From positions 62,001 through 126,000 of the forward strand of contig NZ_LUVZ01000045.1 in assembly GCF_001593385.1 (NCBI RefSeq): a DNA stretch of 64,000 bases. Direction: 5' to 3'. Shown one piece after another: positions 33,564 to 43,986 of this stretch. The position numbers were made by a program, and so were the translations under genes. Position 1 is the first letter of the stretch; each line of letters starts with the position of its first letter. This DNA is from Chryseobacterium cucumeris (GTDB lineage Bacteria > Bacteroidota > Bacteroidia > Flavobacteriales > Weeksellaceae). Below the pieces are notes generated by a model. It was given only the letters and a program-made list of their open reading frames with translations. It did no database searches and had not been told where the DNA came from.

Positions 33564-35831
33564 ATGACTTTTGATATTGATATGATCAAAAAGGTGTACG
33601 AACGTTACCCTGAAAGAATTGCAGCAGCAAGACAAATCGTGGGAAAACCTCTTACCCTTTCAGAAAAAATCCTTTACACCCACCTTTGGGAAGGAAATGC
33701 TACACAAGCGTATGAACGAGGAAACTCTTATGTGGACTTTGCACCGGACAGAGTAGCGATGCAGGATGCTACCGCACAGATGGCACTTTTACAGTTTATG
33801 CAGGCAGGAAAAGCTAAAGTGGCTGTTCCTTCTACTGCTCACGCGGATCACCTTATCCAGGCTAAAGTAGGTGCTGATAAAGACTTACAGGAAGGGATCA
33901 ACAAAAACTCCGAAGTATTCAACTTCTTAAGCTCTGTATGTGATAAATACGGAATCGGATTCTGGAAACCTGGAGCAGGTATCATTCACCAGGTTGTACT
34001 GGAAAATTATGCCTTCCCCGGAGGAATGATGATTGGTACCGACTCGCACACGGTAAACGCCGGCGGATTGGGAATGGTAGCCATTGGTGTAGGAGGTGCT
34101 GATGCGGTAGACGTAATGGCAGGAATGGCCTGGGAGCTTAAAATGCCTAAACTTATCGGGGTAAAATTAACCGGTAAAATGAATGGATGGACTTCTGCAA
34201 AAGACGTGATCTTAAAAGTTGCCGGAATTCTTACCGTAAAGGGAGGTACAGGATGTATCGTGGAATATTTCGGTGAAGGTGCAGAATCTCTTTCCGCAAC
34301 GGGTAAAGGTACGATCTGTAACATGGGTGCTGAAATCGGGGCTACCACGTCTACTTTCGGATATGATGATTCTATGAGAAGATATCTTTCCGCTACAGGA
34401 AGACAGGACGTAGTAGATGCCGCTGATAAAATTGCAGAGCACTTAACAGGTGATGCTGAAGTATATGCTAACCCTGAACAATATTTCGATCAATTAATAG
34501 AAATCAACCTTTCTGAACTGACTCCTCACTTAAACGGACCTTTCACTCCGGACTTAGCGACTCCTGTTGCTGAATTCAGAGCTAAAGCTGAAGCTAACGG
34601 ATGGCCATTAGAAGTGGAATGGGCGCTTATCGGTTCTTGTACCAACTCTTCTTATGAAGATTTATCAAGAGCTGCATCCATTGTAGAGGATGCAGTGTCA
34701 AAAGGGGTAAAACCTAAAGCAATCTTAGGAATCAACCCTGGTTCTGAGCAGGTGAAATTTACAGCGGAAAGAGACGGATTCTTAGATTCTTTCAGAAAAT
34801 TTGAAAACGCAAGAATCTTTACCAACGCTTGTGGACCATGTATCGGACAATGGGACAGAGAAGGTGCGGAAAAAGGAGAGAAAAACTCTATTATCCATTC
34901 TTTCAACAGAAACTTTGCAAAAAGAGCTGACGGTAACCCAAACACCCACGCATTTGTAGCTTCTCCTGAAATGGTAGCTGCTGTAGCGATCTCAGGAAGA
35001 TTGGATTTCAACCCGATTACTGATACATTAACTAACGAAGCAGGTGAACAGGTAAAACTTAACGAGCCTAAAGGTTTCGAACTTCCTTCAAAAGGATTTG
35101 CTGTAGATGATAACGGATATCAGGCACCATCAGAAGATGGCTCAAGCGTTGTTGTTAATGTAAGCCCAACTTCAGACAGACTTCAGTTATTGGAAGAATT
35201 TCCGGCATGGGATGGTAAAAACATTACCGGAGCAAGAGTATTGATCAAAGCTTTCGGAAAATGTACTACCGACCACATTTCTATGGCTGGACCATGGCTG
35301 AAATACAGAGGTCACCTGGATAATATTTCAAACAACATGTTGATTGGAGCAGTGAATGCTTACAACATGGAAACCAATAAAGTTAAAAATGAATTAACCG
35401 GTGAATACGGTGAAGTTCCGGCTGTACAAAGAGCTTATAAAGCGGCAGGTATTCCAACAATTGTTGTAGGAGATCAGAACTATGGTGAAGGTTCTTCCAG
35501 AGAACACGCAGCCATGGAACCAAGACATCTTGGTGTGAAAGCTGTATTGGTAAAATCATTCGCAAGAATCCACGAAACGAACCTTAAAAAACAGGGAATG
35601 CTTGGAATTACTTTCGCTAATGAGGCAGACTATGACAAGATCCTGGAAGATGATGTTGTTAATTTCTTAGATCTTGATCAATTCGCTCCAGGAAAACAAC
35701 TGACTTTAGAATTCATTCATACCGATGGAACTAAAGATATCATTATGGCCAACCATACTTACAATGATCAGCAAATTGATTGGTTTAAGGCCGGTTCAGC
35801 GCTAAATCTGATCAAACAACAGGAAAAATAA
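33564..35831 (+). CDS. Aconitate hydratase, mitochondrial-type
   Basis: 755 residues from the ATG at 33564 ([16 protein letters not shown]); the longer open frame would add an unrelated 22-residue leader. Cys ligands of the 4Fe-4S cluster appear in [13 protein letters not shown] (about 354-366) and [34 protein letters not shown] is the substrate-binding loop of the swivelling domain. It is smaller than AcnA (~890) and lacks its extra segments; it is the type found in mitochondria. So the strain carries two distinct aconitase lineages side by side. It has a separate terminator (35858-35888) and, by inference, separate regulation. Confidence 0.95.
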   Translation: MTFDIDMIKKVYERYPERIAAARQIVGKPLTLSEKILYTHLWEGNATQAYERGNSYVDFAPDRVAMQDATAQMALLQFMQAGKAKVAVPSTAHADHLIQAKVGADKDLQEGINKNSEVFNFLSSVCDKYGIGFWKPGAGIIHQVVLENYAFPGGMMIGTDSHTVNAGGLGMVAIGVGGADAVDVMAGMAWELKMPKLIGVKLTGKMNGWTSAKDVILKVAGILTVKGGTGCIVEYFGEGAESLSATGKGTICNMGAEIGATTSTFGYDDSMRRYLSATGRQDVVDAADKIAEHLTGDAEVYANPEQYFDQLIEINLSELTPHLNGPFTPDLATPVAEFRAKAEANGWPLEVEWALIGSCTNSSYEDLSRAASIVEDAVSKGVKPKAILGINPGSEQVKFTAERDGFLDSFRKFENARIFTNACGPCIGQWDREGAEKGEKNSIIHSFNRNFAKRADGNPNTHAFVASPEMVAAVAISGRLDFNPITDTLTNEAGEQVKLNEPKGFELPSKGFAVDDNGYQAPSEDGSSVVVNVSPTSDRLQLLEEFPAWDGKNITGARVLIKAFGKCTTDHISMAGPWLKYRGHLDNISNNMLIGAVNAYNMETNKVKNELTGEYGEVPAVQRAYKAAGIPTIVVGDQNYGEGSSREHAAMEPRHLGVKAVLVKSFARIHETNLKKQGMLGITFANEADYDKILEDDVVNFLDLDQFAPGKQLTLEFIHTDGTKDIIMANHTYNDQQIDWFKAGSALNLIKQQEK

Positions 35832-35857
35832 GATTAATTGTTAGATTAATTAATAGA

Positions 35858-35888
35858 AAGGCGGCTTCAACTGAAGTCGTCTTTTTTT
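35858..35888 (+). terminator. Terminator after the second aconitase
   Basis: GGCGGCTTC / GAAGTCGTC (two G-U pairs) with AACT loop, followed by TTTTTTT. Confidence 0.78.
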
Positions 35889-35976
35889 ATTTCAACTTAC
35901 TTGGTCTGAACTTGGTAAATATTCTAAACTTTACAGGTTTTAGGAACCTGTTTCAAATGAATATCATGATATTCCA

Positions 35977-36654
35977 TCACTTTAATCTATCCAAAAGGCC
36001 TGCCCTATAACTTTCTCCAATAGGAATCTCGTATTCAGGAAGAATCACTTTTTTCGCTCCAATACTTTTGACTTTATCCAGGTTGACGATGAAAGATTTA
36101 TGAATCCGAACAAATGTTGCAGGAAGCTGGTTTTCCATTGATTTAAGAGTATCCAGAACGATAAACTCATCATTTTCAGTCCGGATATTGACATAGTCTT
36201 TTATACTTTCAATATAAAGAATCGTCTGAAAGCCGATACGATGCCTCTGCCCGGAAGATTTTACAAAGAAATGGGTATTTTCTTCCTGTGGAAAAGAAAA
36301 TCGCTCCTGAGCCTTTAATACACTCTTTTGAAATCTTTCAAATGAAATAGGCTTCAGCAGGTAATCCACTACATTATGCTCATATCCTTCCAAGGCATAC
36401 TCTGAATAAGCCGTTGTCAGAATATACTTTTGATCAGGTCCTACAATCTTCATAAAATTGATTCCTGTAAGCTCAGGCATCTGAATATCAAGAAAGATGA
36501 GGTCGGAATCATTTTTTTGCAGATACTCCAAGGCCAGAATAGGATTCTCTGTTGAAAATACCAATTCAAGAAAGGGAATCTTCTCTACATAATGTTCCAG
36601 AAGAGAGATGGCCAGTGGCTCATCATCCACAATGATGCATTTTATCTTATTCAT
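35977..36654 (-). CDS. LytTR response regulator
   Basis: 225 residues: receiver domain (residues 1-115) with Asp acceptor in LIFLDIQMPELTGI (near residue 55) and Lys in YLLKPISFERF. The C-terminal ~100 residues are a LytTR DNA-binding domain: FVKSSGQRHRIGFQTILYIE, KSMENQLPATFVRIHKSFIV and IPIGESYRAGLLD. Overlaps the kinase gene by eight bases, so they are cotranslated. It is divergent from the gene pair for beta-barrel receptors, which it could control; that is only a positional inference. Confidence 0.93.
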   Translation of the reverse strand: MNKIKCIIVDDEPLAISLLEHYVEKIPFLELVFSTENPILALEYLQKNDSDLIFLDIQMPELTGINFMKIVGPDQKYILTTAYSEYALEGYEHNVVDYLLKPISFERFQKSVLKAQERFSFPQEENTHFFVKSSGQRHRIGFQTILYIESIKDYVNIRTENDEFIVLDTLKSMENQLPATFVRIHKSFIVNLDKVKSIGAKKVILPEYEIPIGESYRAGLLDRLK

Positions 36655-37666
36655 CCCTTAAATCAATTTTTAAGTCTACAATAAATTCCGTCTCCGAATC
36701 TTTGATCTCAAGCTGGTGTTTAGGATACAATATTTCCAGTCTTTTTTTCACATTCTGAATTCCTATTCCAGAAACGGTGTCTTTCATTTTCTGTGTTTTA
36801 AAATTTAAAAGATAAAAATGCAGCACCTTATCATGATCTGAAATTTTCATATCAAAACCTTTATCACGAAAATCACCATGTTTAAAGGCATTCTCAACAA
36901 AAGGAACCAACAGCATGGGTGAGATCTTCAGATGAGGGTGTTGAATATCCTTTTGTATACTCAACAGTTCAGGATTTCTGATTCTAAGCTTCTCCAGCGC
37001 AATCAGACTGTCTATATATCCAATTTCCTTATCCAAAGAAATTGAGTCTTTTTCAAGATCTTTGGTGCTGTATCTCAGCAATTGCCCAAGTTCTTCAATG
37101 GCCGGAAGTGCTTTATCTGACTTTTGATACACCAAAGAGTAAATATTATTTAATGAATTAAAAATAAAATGAGGATTGATCTGAGTCTTCAGTGCCTGTA
37201 ACTCTGCCTGTTTTTTTTCAATCAGAAGTTGTTTTTTATCATTTTCAGCAACTCCGTATTTCTCCACGATCCACAAAATTCCGGCAATGAAAACCGTCAG
37301 TGAAGCATTGTAAATATTATCTGTCAAATAATATAAAAGTCCGGTATCTTTATTATAATTTCTGAATCCAAGAGTAATTGGAAGCAGTACTTCTTCTATT
37401 CCATACCGAATGACACCAAAGCTTAATATAGAGATTAAAAAAACTAAAACTGCAGAATAAAGTTTCTCAAGATTTAATACTTTCGGAATAATAACAAGAT
37501 ACAAAAGATAAAAAGTAGAGATTTCAGTAATAAAATAGGTAAAGTTCAGCACATACGTTTCAAATCCCCTTCGCTCAGGGAAAAAGAAATAAGGCGTAAT
37601 GTTGTTCCCTATAAAATTGAAACACCAATAAAAAATCTGAAGCCAGATAATTTGCTTTTTATTCAT
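36647..37666 (-). CDS. LytS/YpdA-type sensor kinase
   Basis: 339 residues starting at the ATG at 37666. Four or so membrane helices lie in residues 5-150 with no visible large extracellular domain. The phospho-acceptor His is in TQINPHFIFNSLNNIYSLVY, and the ATP site in ISPMLLVPFVENAFKHG, with a GIGIQNVKKRLEILY G box. This is the His_kinase (PF06580) class that always pairs with LytTR regulators. An upstream ATG at 37699 is also in frame but would add 11 residues without a known role. Confidence 0.9.
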   Translation of the reverse strand: MNKKQIIWLQIFYWCFNFIGNNITPYFFFPERRGFETYVLNFTYFITEISTFYLLYLVIIPKVLNLEKLYSAVLVFLISILSFGVIRYGIEEVLLPITLGFRNYNKDTGLLYYLTDNIYNASLTVFIAGILWIVEKYGVAENDKKQLLIEKKQAELQALKTQINPHFIFNSLNNIYSLVYQKSDKALPAIEELGQLLRYSTKDLEKDSISLDKEIGYIDSLIALEKLRIRNPELLSIQKDIQHPHLKISPMLLVPFVENAFKHGDFRDKGFDMKISDHDKVLHFYLLNFKTQKMKDTVSGIGIQNVKKRLEILYPKHQLEIKDSETEFIVDLKIDLRDE

Positions 37667-37802
37667 ATTCAAATATAAATCACTGTAGCGATACTCCATC
37701 TACTCTTTTCGATAAAAACCTGTTTTTTTCCGATGAAACTTTTTTGACACGCATAATGTTGCCCTTCATCTAAATGCTCTTTCCATTCAGAAGCCCTTCC
37801 AA

Positions 37803-37810
37803 TACTTTTG
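37803..37810 (+). promoter_or_regulatory. Candidate -7 box for the first beta-barrel gene
   Basis: TACTTTTG fits TANNTTTG and lies 49 bp before the ATG at 37859; the -33 is not clear. Confidence 0.35.
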
Positions 37811-37858
37811 TGAGAGAAATTTAACACAACCATTATTTTAATCTGTCATTAATATTCC

Positions 37859-39982
37859 ATGAAAAAAGATTTTTTATTTATAGCTACCTTGATTTGTTCT
37901 TTAACAGCAGCACAAACAAAAGACACTATTAACGTCAACAAAATTGAAGCAGTGACGGTGAATGGTAAAAAAGTTCTGGTAGAACGTAAAGTGGATCGTC
38001 TTGTTTACAACGTTCAGAACTCAATGCTTTCACAGGGAAGCTCAGGGACTGAGGTTCTGGCGGGAACTCCTTTATTGCAGGTGGATGAAAACAAAGGACT
38101 TCTTTCTATTGCCGGAAAGAATGGGGTTTCTGTAATGGTGAATGACCGGATGCTGAATCTTTCCGGATCAGAACTCATCAATTATCTGAGAAATATTCGT
38201 TCTGAAAATATTTTGAAAATAGAAGTGATTACGACTCCACCTGCTAAATATGAAGCTCAGGGAAACAGCGGAATTATTAATATCATCCTCAAAAAGAATC
38301 AGAATCTTGGATGGAGCGGCTATCTGAATTCCAATTATACTCAAAAAACATATGCCGGTTTCAGCAGTGTGGCAGGAGTAAATTATCAAAACGAGAAGAT
38401 AAAAGCTTCTGTAAAGGTGACGGGATATGACGGAGATAAAAGATCGGTAGAAAAATATAATATTATCGGCCAAAATTCTTCTGTCAGCAAGGATGACAGA
38501 AGAGATATGAATGACGGACTTGGGCTGAATGCCAATTTCGACTATTCTCTTTCTAAAAATTCCAATATAGGATTGGTATACGACATTACAAAAGGACATA
38601 CCAATATGGATATCAATTCGACACAAAGTTACTTTACAGATGGTACGTCTACTTTGCAAACAGAGACAGATTCAAAGCATCGGTCTCCTTTTACTACCCA
38701 AATGCTTAATCTCTATTTTGATCAAAAACTGGGTGAACATAAACTTAGTTTCGGATCTAATTATTATGGAAATTTGCCCGATACTGAAGTTAATTTTACA
38801 ACAAAAAATCTTGCCACTAATGCCACTCAGATCGTTAGAAATCGCTCTACGGTAGATTATAAAATATACTCCGGACAAGCAGACTTGACTTTAAATTTCA
38901 AAAAAATTCAATTGGAAACAGGTACGAAATACAGCCAGTTTTCTAATAATTCAGATATAGAATATTTTAATTTCACCAATGGGAATTATATCATAGATCC
39001 GGCAAAGAGTAATCTTTTTGATTATGATGAAAAGAATTATGCAGCTTATATCAGTGCCAGTAAGGACCTAGGTGAAAAATGGTCTGTAAAGGCCGGACTT
39101 CGTTATGAATATTCACAAACCAGCGGCTTCTCTCCTACTACGCAATCAAAATCGGAGAATAATTACGGAAAGTTTTTCCCAACAGCTTATGTCTCTTATA
39201 AAGCCAATGAAAACAATCAGTTCAGTATTAATTATTCACGAAGAATCAACCGGCCTTACTTCCGGGCTTTAGATCCGTTCCGATGGTATTCTAATCCCAA
39301 TACGTATTATACAGGAAATCCAAGTCTGCAGCCATCTTTCAATCATAACATCGAATTCAATTATATTTTTAAAAGTAAATTTTCTACCAATCTTTATTAT
39401 CAGAGAACAACGAATAATTTTGACCAGATTTCCTTTCTGAATGGGATTAACCTTGTCAGTACCTATGAAAACTATTATAGTCAGAATGTTTACGGAATCA
39501 ATCTCAATTATACGAACACCTATTTCAAAATCTGGGAAAGTAATATCTCTACTTCCTTCAGCTATAATGAAACTCAGATTACAAGATTCAATCTGGTTGC
39601 TAAAAATGGACAGTCATTTTATTTTTCTTTGAACAATACCTTCCAGCTGAATAAAGCAAAAACATTCATGCTATTTGTCAACTACTGGAACAATCTTCCT
39701 TCCAGAGACGGATATTTTTCTGCGAAAAACAGTGCAAGCCTGGATGCAGGATTAAAGATGAGCTTTGCAGAAAAGGCACTTCAGGTCAATCTTTCAATGA
39801 GTGATATTTTCAGACAATCCGGATTGAGGGCTGATATGTACTTTACCGATAACACACAGTCCTTCAACAACTATTGGGATGCCAGAAGAATGACACTCAG
39901 CATCACTTATAATTTTGGAAATCAGAAAGTAAAATCAAATAACAGAACGGTGAATTTCGAAGAGAAAAACCGTGCACAATAA
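37859..39982 (+). CDS. Outer-membrane beta-barrel receptor-like protein (OMP_b-brl_3 type)
   Basis: 707 residues with a signal peptide (MKKDFLFIATLICSLTAAQ). A plug-like segment (GTPLLQVDENKGLLSIAGKN, then NIRSENILKIEVITTPPAKY and GNSGIINIILKKN) precedes a long barrel ending in TLSITYNFGNQKV, with an extra polar tail. The N-terminal carboxypeptidase-like domain common in this family is missing. It resembles TonB-dependent receptors without a clear TonB box, and the cargo is unknown. Closest paralogue here is the 742-residue gene at 40920; the two flank a DUF5694 gene on the same strand. Confidence 0.82.
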   Translation: MKKDFLFIATLICSLTAAQTKDTINVNKIEAVTVNGKKVLVERKVDRLVYNVQNSMLSQGSSGTEVLAGTPLLQVDENKGLLSIAGKNGVSVMVNDRMLNLSGSELINYLRNIRSENILKIEVITTPPAKYEAQGNSGIINIILKKNQNLGWSGYLNSNYTQKTYAGFSSVAGVNYQNEKIKASVKVTGYDGDKRSVEKYNIIGQNSSVSKDDRRDMNDGLGLNANFDYSLSKNSNIGLVYDITKGHTNMDINSTQSYFTDGTSTLQTETDSKHRSPFTTQMLNLYFDQKLGEHKLSFGSNYYGNLPDTEVNFTTKNLATNATQIVRNRSTVDYKIYSGQADLTLNFKKIQLETGTKYSQFSNNSDIEYFNFTNGNYIIDPAKSNLFDYDEKNYAAYISASKDLGEKWSVKAGLRYEYSQTSGFSPTTQSKSENNYGKFFPTAYVSYKANENNQFSINYSRRINRPYFRALDPFRWYSNPNTYYTGNPSLQPSFNHNIEFNYIFKSKFSTNLYYQRTTNNFDQISFLNGINLVSTYENYYSQNVYGINLNYTNTYFKIWESNISTSFSYNETQITRFNLVAKNGQSFYFSLNNTFQLNKAKTFMLFVNYWNNLPSRDGYFSAKNSASLDAGLKMSFAEKALQVNLSMSDIFRQSGLRADMYFTDNTQSFNNYWDARRMTLSITYNFGNQKVKSNNRTVNFEEKNRAQ

Positions 39983-40011
39983 TAATGTAATAGTAATTAA
40001 AAAATAAAATC

Positions 40012-40851
40012 ATGAAAACTTTTATTTATATTTTTCTTGTATTCATGTCTACATCAGTGTTTGCTCAAAAAAAAACTTCCGATTATTTTAAAAATCCAAA
40101 GACAAAAGTTTTGGTTGTCGGATCATTTCATTTTGATTACCCAAATCTTGATGCCAATAAAATCAATACAGAAGATCAGATAGATGTACTTTCTCCTAAA
40201 ACTTCAAATGAAGTCACCGAGCTTGTAGAATATATCAAAAGATTTAAGCCAACAAAAATTGCAATTGAGGCCTGGCCAAGCTGGAATGCTAATCAAAAGC
40301 TTAAGGAATACAATGACGGCAAACACCGGGACAAAAGAGACGAACGTTATCAGCTTGCTATGAGAATCGCCAGGGACCTTAAAATAAAAGAACTGTTCAG
40401 CATTGATGCGGAATCTATTTGGGATGATCTTCAGAAGAAGTTTGGAAAAAGCGATTCTTCATTTTTTAATACCCTCAGCAAAGAGTATGATTTTAGAAGT
40501 AATGATGCAATTTCTCAACAATTTAACAGGTTTTTCAAGAGTTCTGAACCTAAAAATTTCAAATCGCTCTTAGACACTTTTATTTATATGAATTCTAAAG
40601 AAAGCCATCAATATGGATATGGGGCTTATCTGAGCGGAGATTTTAAACTGAGAGAATATGATGGTGCAGATATGCTTGCTCTCTATTGGTACAGCAGGAA
40701 TCTGAGAATGTTCCGCAATATTCAAAACATTCCTCATAATAATGAAGACAGAATTCTTGTTATTGCAGGAAATGGCCATGCGGCTGTATTAAGACAACTT
40801 TTTACTTCTTCTGCAGAATATGATTTTATTGAATTTTCTTCATTAAAATAA
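40012..40851 (+). CDS. Secreted DUF5694-like protein
   Basis: 279 residues with a signal peptide (MKTFIYIFLVFMSTSVFAQ). The conserved features are VLVVGSFHFDYPNLD near residue 35, KPTKIAIEAWPSW (about 79-91) and a C-terminal VIAGNGHAAVLRQLF. The two histidines and Glu (GSFHF, IEAW, GNGH) are laid out like the active-site elements of TraB/PrgY- and erythromycin-esterase-like folds, so it may be a metal-dependent hydrolase. That is an inference from motif shape. Lies 29 bp after one beta-barrel gene and 68 bp before another, probably in one operon. Confidence 0.7.
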   Translation: MKTFIYIFLVFMSTSVFAQKKTSDYFKNPKTKVLVVGSFHFDYPNLDANKINTEDQIDVLSPKTSNEVTELVEYIKRFKPTKIAIEAWPSWNANQKLKEYNDGKHRDKRDERYQLAMRIARDLKIKELFSIDAESIWDDLQKKFGKSDSSFFNTLSKEYDFRSNDAISQQFNRFFKSSEPKNFKSLLDTFIYMNSKESHQYGYGAYLSGDFKLREYDGADMLALYWYSRNLRMFRNIQNIPHNNEDRILVIAGNGHAAVLRQLFTSSAEYDFIEFSSLK

Positions 40852-40919
40852 ATAAATTACTGTGCTGACTGTAACAAAATTTATTTTTCATCGTCTAACC
40901 GAATAGTAGTAAAAACATT

Positions 40920-43148
40920 ATGAAAAAAACTATATTCGCTTTATCTCTGGTAAGTTCTATGCTGGTTTTCTCTCAGGAAAAGACCAATAGCACTCCTAAA
41001 GAGAAACAAATTGAAGGTGTAGTGATCACCAAAACTAAAAAAGCCGTTGAACAAAAGGCTGACCGTACTATTTTTGATTTTTCTGAACAACCTCAGCTCA
41101 ATAACGGAAACGTTCTGGAAGGAATTAAAAAACTTCCGGGGCTTGTATCTACCGACATCGCAGGGATGATGTATCAGGGAAAAATGCTGGAAGTATATCT
41201 TAACGGAAGACCTTTGAACATTACGTCCAATGAACTGAACTCCTTCCTGGAAGGAATGCCTGCCAATTCTGTAGAAAGGATTGAAGTGATTACTCAGCCT
41301 GGTGCTGAGTTTCCGGCCACTTCCGGAGGTGCAATTATGAATATCATCACCAACAAAAACGCTAATAAATATTTAACTGCTACCTATTCTGGAAATTATT
41401 CTTTCACGAATTATGATAAATTCAGAAGCAGAACCACAAACTCTGTTAACTTAAACGCCAGAAATAAATATTTCGGGTGGCAGCTGAATGTGGGGCAAAA
41501 TTACCGTGAAAGTATGCTGAATGGTAAGCAGGATGAACTTTTGAACAGCCATACAGATCGATATGCACGCGGATATTTTGCAAAATCCGGATTGACTTTT
41601 GATTTAGGACAGGACAGATTATTATTGAACTACGATATTTATCACAACAATAATGATAACTATACTTTAAGTGACGGACATGGAGATCTACCATTCAAGA
41701 GAAACCCGAAGGATTTAAGAGAAGCTTTTTACACTTCTTCGGATGTTGCCCATACCAATACCTTGAGACAGGAAGCCGTGGTAACGTATCAGAAACGTTT
41801 TGCTGACAAATCTCAAAAACTTGATTTCCAGTTTGGGTATACAAAATCAGACAGCAAGTTTTCTCAGGATAATTATTTTCAGGATGGAACATTTGTAAAC
41901 TATCCCAATGAACCTCTTGATAGCCCTACCAACGGATTAAAAGATATTCTGAACAATAAATCTGTGATGAATATCGCGAACCTGAAAGTAGATTATGCAC
42001 AGCCAATCAAACTTCTTGATGGCGGAAAGGTAAGTTTTGGTGGGTTATATGAAAGACAGGATTATGATACGAAAAGTTTTGGCCTGACCAATCTGGAATA
42101 TCAAAGACAGACAGCTTCTACCTACTTAGAGTTTCAGGCTAAATTGAAAAAATTTGATTTCACATTAGGTTCCCGTGCTGAGAACTATGATATTTCCGGA
42201 GTAACAAGATATTTTGATAAAGATGCAAAACTGGTAGAGGCTAATTTAATTCCTTTCAATAAGTTTAAATTTTTCCCTAATGCAAGCGTGCAGTATAACA
42301 TGATGAATCAGGTTTATATTGCCGCGAATTACAACAGAAAAATCAGTCTGCCGAGTATTTCTGCCCTTAACCCGAACAACGTGACGTTCTCAGGACCCAG
42401 TACAGAAGTAAACGGTAACCCGAATCTACAACCTACTATTTTTGATAATTATGAATTGAAAATTTCAGCTTTTGATTATGCATTTATCGGATATAGTGTA
42501 AGTTCGGCAAGCAATCAGGTGGCACAGATCATCCGAAAAGACGGAAGAAAACTCTACAACGAGCAGGTGAATATTTCAAATATGAAAATTCACAACTTCA
42601 ACGTGGGATTGCCGGTTCCTTTTATGATTTTCAGTAAGCCTATGAGTGAGATTATGAAGTTTGATTTCAACCCTGATAAAATTAACTTCATGTACTTATA
42701 TGCCGGTTATCAGAAACATGAAATTGACAATCTGAATAATAAAGGGTTCTGGATTTTCAATATCATGACGCAAATTCTTTTGCCTAAGGACATCAAAATG
42801 ACAGCTAATTACAGCTATCTGACACCCAAAGCAGGATATTTCTACTTTACAGCAGAAAAACCGTTCAACAACTCGCTTGATATTACGCTGACGAAAAAGT
42901 TTATGAACAATCGTCTGACACTTTCTGTTTTTGCAAATGATATTTTCAACGGACAGATGATGCAGGTACGTTCTAATCCTCCATCAGGAACTCCTGTAAT
43001 GATCAGCAGTAAATATGATACAAGAAATTTCGGACTTTCTATCAACTACAAAATTCCGACAAGAAATAAACTGGCAAAAGAGGATCCGAATATCCTTAAC
43101 CAGACTAAAAAAGAGGATAACGGTGGCGTAATGCAGCAGGCACAATAA
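40920..43148 (+). CDS. Outer-membrane beta-barrel receptor-like protein, second copy
   Basis: 742 residues; signal peptide MKKTIFALSLVSSMLVFSQ. Plug-like part: LEGIKKLPGLVSTDIAGMMY, SVERIEVITQPGAEFPATSG and AIMNIITNKN. Then a barrel, ending NFGLSINYKIPTRNK and a polar tail (KKEDNGGVMQQAQ). Same family as 37859-39982 but diverged, so it is an old duplicate or a partner, not a recent copy. It closes the cluster, followed by a terminator. Confidence 0.82.
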   Translation: MKKTIFALSLVSSMLVFSQEKTNSTPKEKQIEGVVITKTKKAVEQKADRTIFDFSEQPQLNNGNVLEGIKKLPGLVSTDIAGMMYQGKMLEVYLNGRPLNITSNELNSFLEGMPANSVERIEVITQPGAEFPATSGGAIMNIITNKNANKYLTATYSGNYSFTNYDKFRSRTTNSVNLNARNKYFGWQLNVGQNYRESMLNGKQDELLNSHTDRYARGYFAKSGLTFDLGQDRLLLNYDIYHNNNDNYTLSDGHGDLPFKRNPKDLREAFYTSSDVAHTNTLRQEAVVTYQKRFADKSQKLDFQFGYTKSDSKFSQDNYFQDGTFVNYPNEPLDSPTNGLKDILNNKSVMNIANLKVDYAQPIKLLDGGKVSFGGLYERQDYDTKSFGLTNLEYQRQTASTYLEFQAKLKKFDFTLGSRAENYDISGVTRYFDKDAKLVEANLIPFNKFKFFPNASVQYNMMNQVYIAANYNRKISLPSISALNPNNVTFSGPSTEVNGNPNLQPTIFDNYELKISAFDYAFIGYSVSSASNQVAQIIRKDGRKLYNEQVNISNMKIHNFNVGLPVPFMIFSKPMSEIMKFDFNPDKINFMYLYAGYQKHEIDNLNNKGFWIFNIMTQILLPKDIKMTANYSYLTPKAGYFYFTAEKPFNNSLDITLTKKFMNNRLTLSVFANDIFNGQMMQVRSNPPSGTPVMISSKYDTRNFGLSINYKIPTRNKLAKEDPNILNQTKKEDNGGVMQQAQ

Positions 43149-43166
43149 TCCTTTCCAAGATAAATA

Positions 43167-43197
43167 AAAGAGGCAGTAATCATTTTACTGCCTCTTT
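43167..43197 (+). terminator. Terminator of the beta-barrel/DUF5694 cluster
   Basis: AAAGAGGCAGTA (43167-43178) and TACTGCCTCTTT (43186-43197), perfect 12-bp arms. Also usable by the convergent thi operon. Confidence 0.85.
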
Positions 43198-43259
43198 CTA
43201 TTGATATTAAAATGGTGTTATTTGGTAAAATATCAGTGATATTAGTGTTTACATTTACT

Positions 43260-43970
43260 TCAGAAATCTATCGTCTGAAATCTCCACTTCATCGTATCTA
43301 CCAATGTCATTTGATTCACACTCACCGGAAGATCTATGATAATTTTTAATGCCTGAAGAGCCATCATGCTGCCTATCATTCCGGGAAGAGCTCCTAATAC
43401 ACCAAGACTGTCACAATCGGGTACATCCTCATCGAAAGGCGGTTCAGGGAAAATATCCCGTAAATTTTTACTTCCACTATGATTAAATACAGCAACCTGT
43501 CCTGAAAACCCTAAAATACTTCCATAAACCAAAGTCTTTTTCAGTTTCACGCAGGTATCATTTACCAGATATCTTGTTGAAAAGTTATCTGAGCCATCAA
43601 CAATAACATCATATTGAGACAGAATTACCTCTGCATTATTTTTATTGATTTTTTTTTCAATACCGATAAATGTAATCTGGTGATTGAGTTCTCCTACAAA
43701 GGTTTCAGCACTTTTCACTTTGGATAATCCTACTCTGTTTTCGGTATGGATAATCTGCCGGTTCAGATTGTGAAGTTCAACCTCATCAAAATCTGCAACA
43801 CCTAAAGTCCCTACTCCTGCAGCAGCCAGATATTGAATAACAGGACTTCCCAAACCTCCTGCCCCAATGACAAGAACTTTGGATGAACTTATTTTCTTTT
43901 GTCCTTCCAATCCTATTTCTTCAATAAATATCTGCCGGCTGTACCGTGAAAAATGATCTTCTTTTTTCAT
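43260..43970 (-). CDS. thiF: ThiF/MoeB-family ubiquitin-like protein activator
   Basis: 236 residues. ATP-binding motif VLVIGAGGLGSPVIQYLAAA (about residues 29-48), with LNRQII and SDNFSTRYLVND for the adenylation pocket. A C-terminal CDSLGVLGALPGMIGSMMAL carries the candidate catalytic Cys. It lacks the CxxC zinc pairs of E. coli ThiF and MoeB. It would adenylate the C-terminal Gly-Gly of ThiS for sulfur transfer. It is the last gene of the thi operon, separated from thiH by a 140-bp spacer with inverted ends. Confidence 0.88.
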   Translation of the reverse strand: MKKEDHFSRYSRQIFIEEIGLEGQKKISSSKVLVIGAGGLGSPVIQYLAAAGVGTLGVADFDEVELHNLNRQIIHTENRVGLSKVKSAETFVGELNHQITFIGIEKKINKNNAEVILSQYDVIVDGSDNFSTRYLVNDTCVKLKKTLVYGSILGFSGQVAVFNHSGSKNLRDIFPEPPFDEDVPDCDSLGVLGALPGMIGSMMALQALKIIIDLPVSVNQMTLVDTMKWRFQTIDF

Positions 43971-43986
43971 ACTTTATGATAATTGA

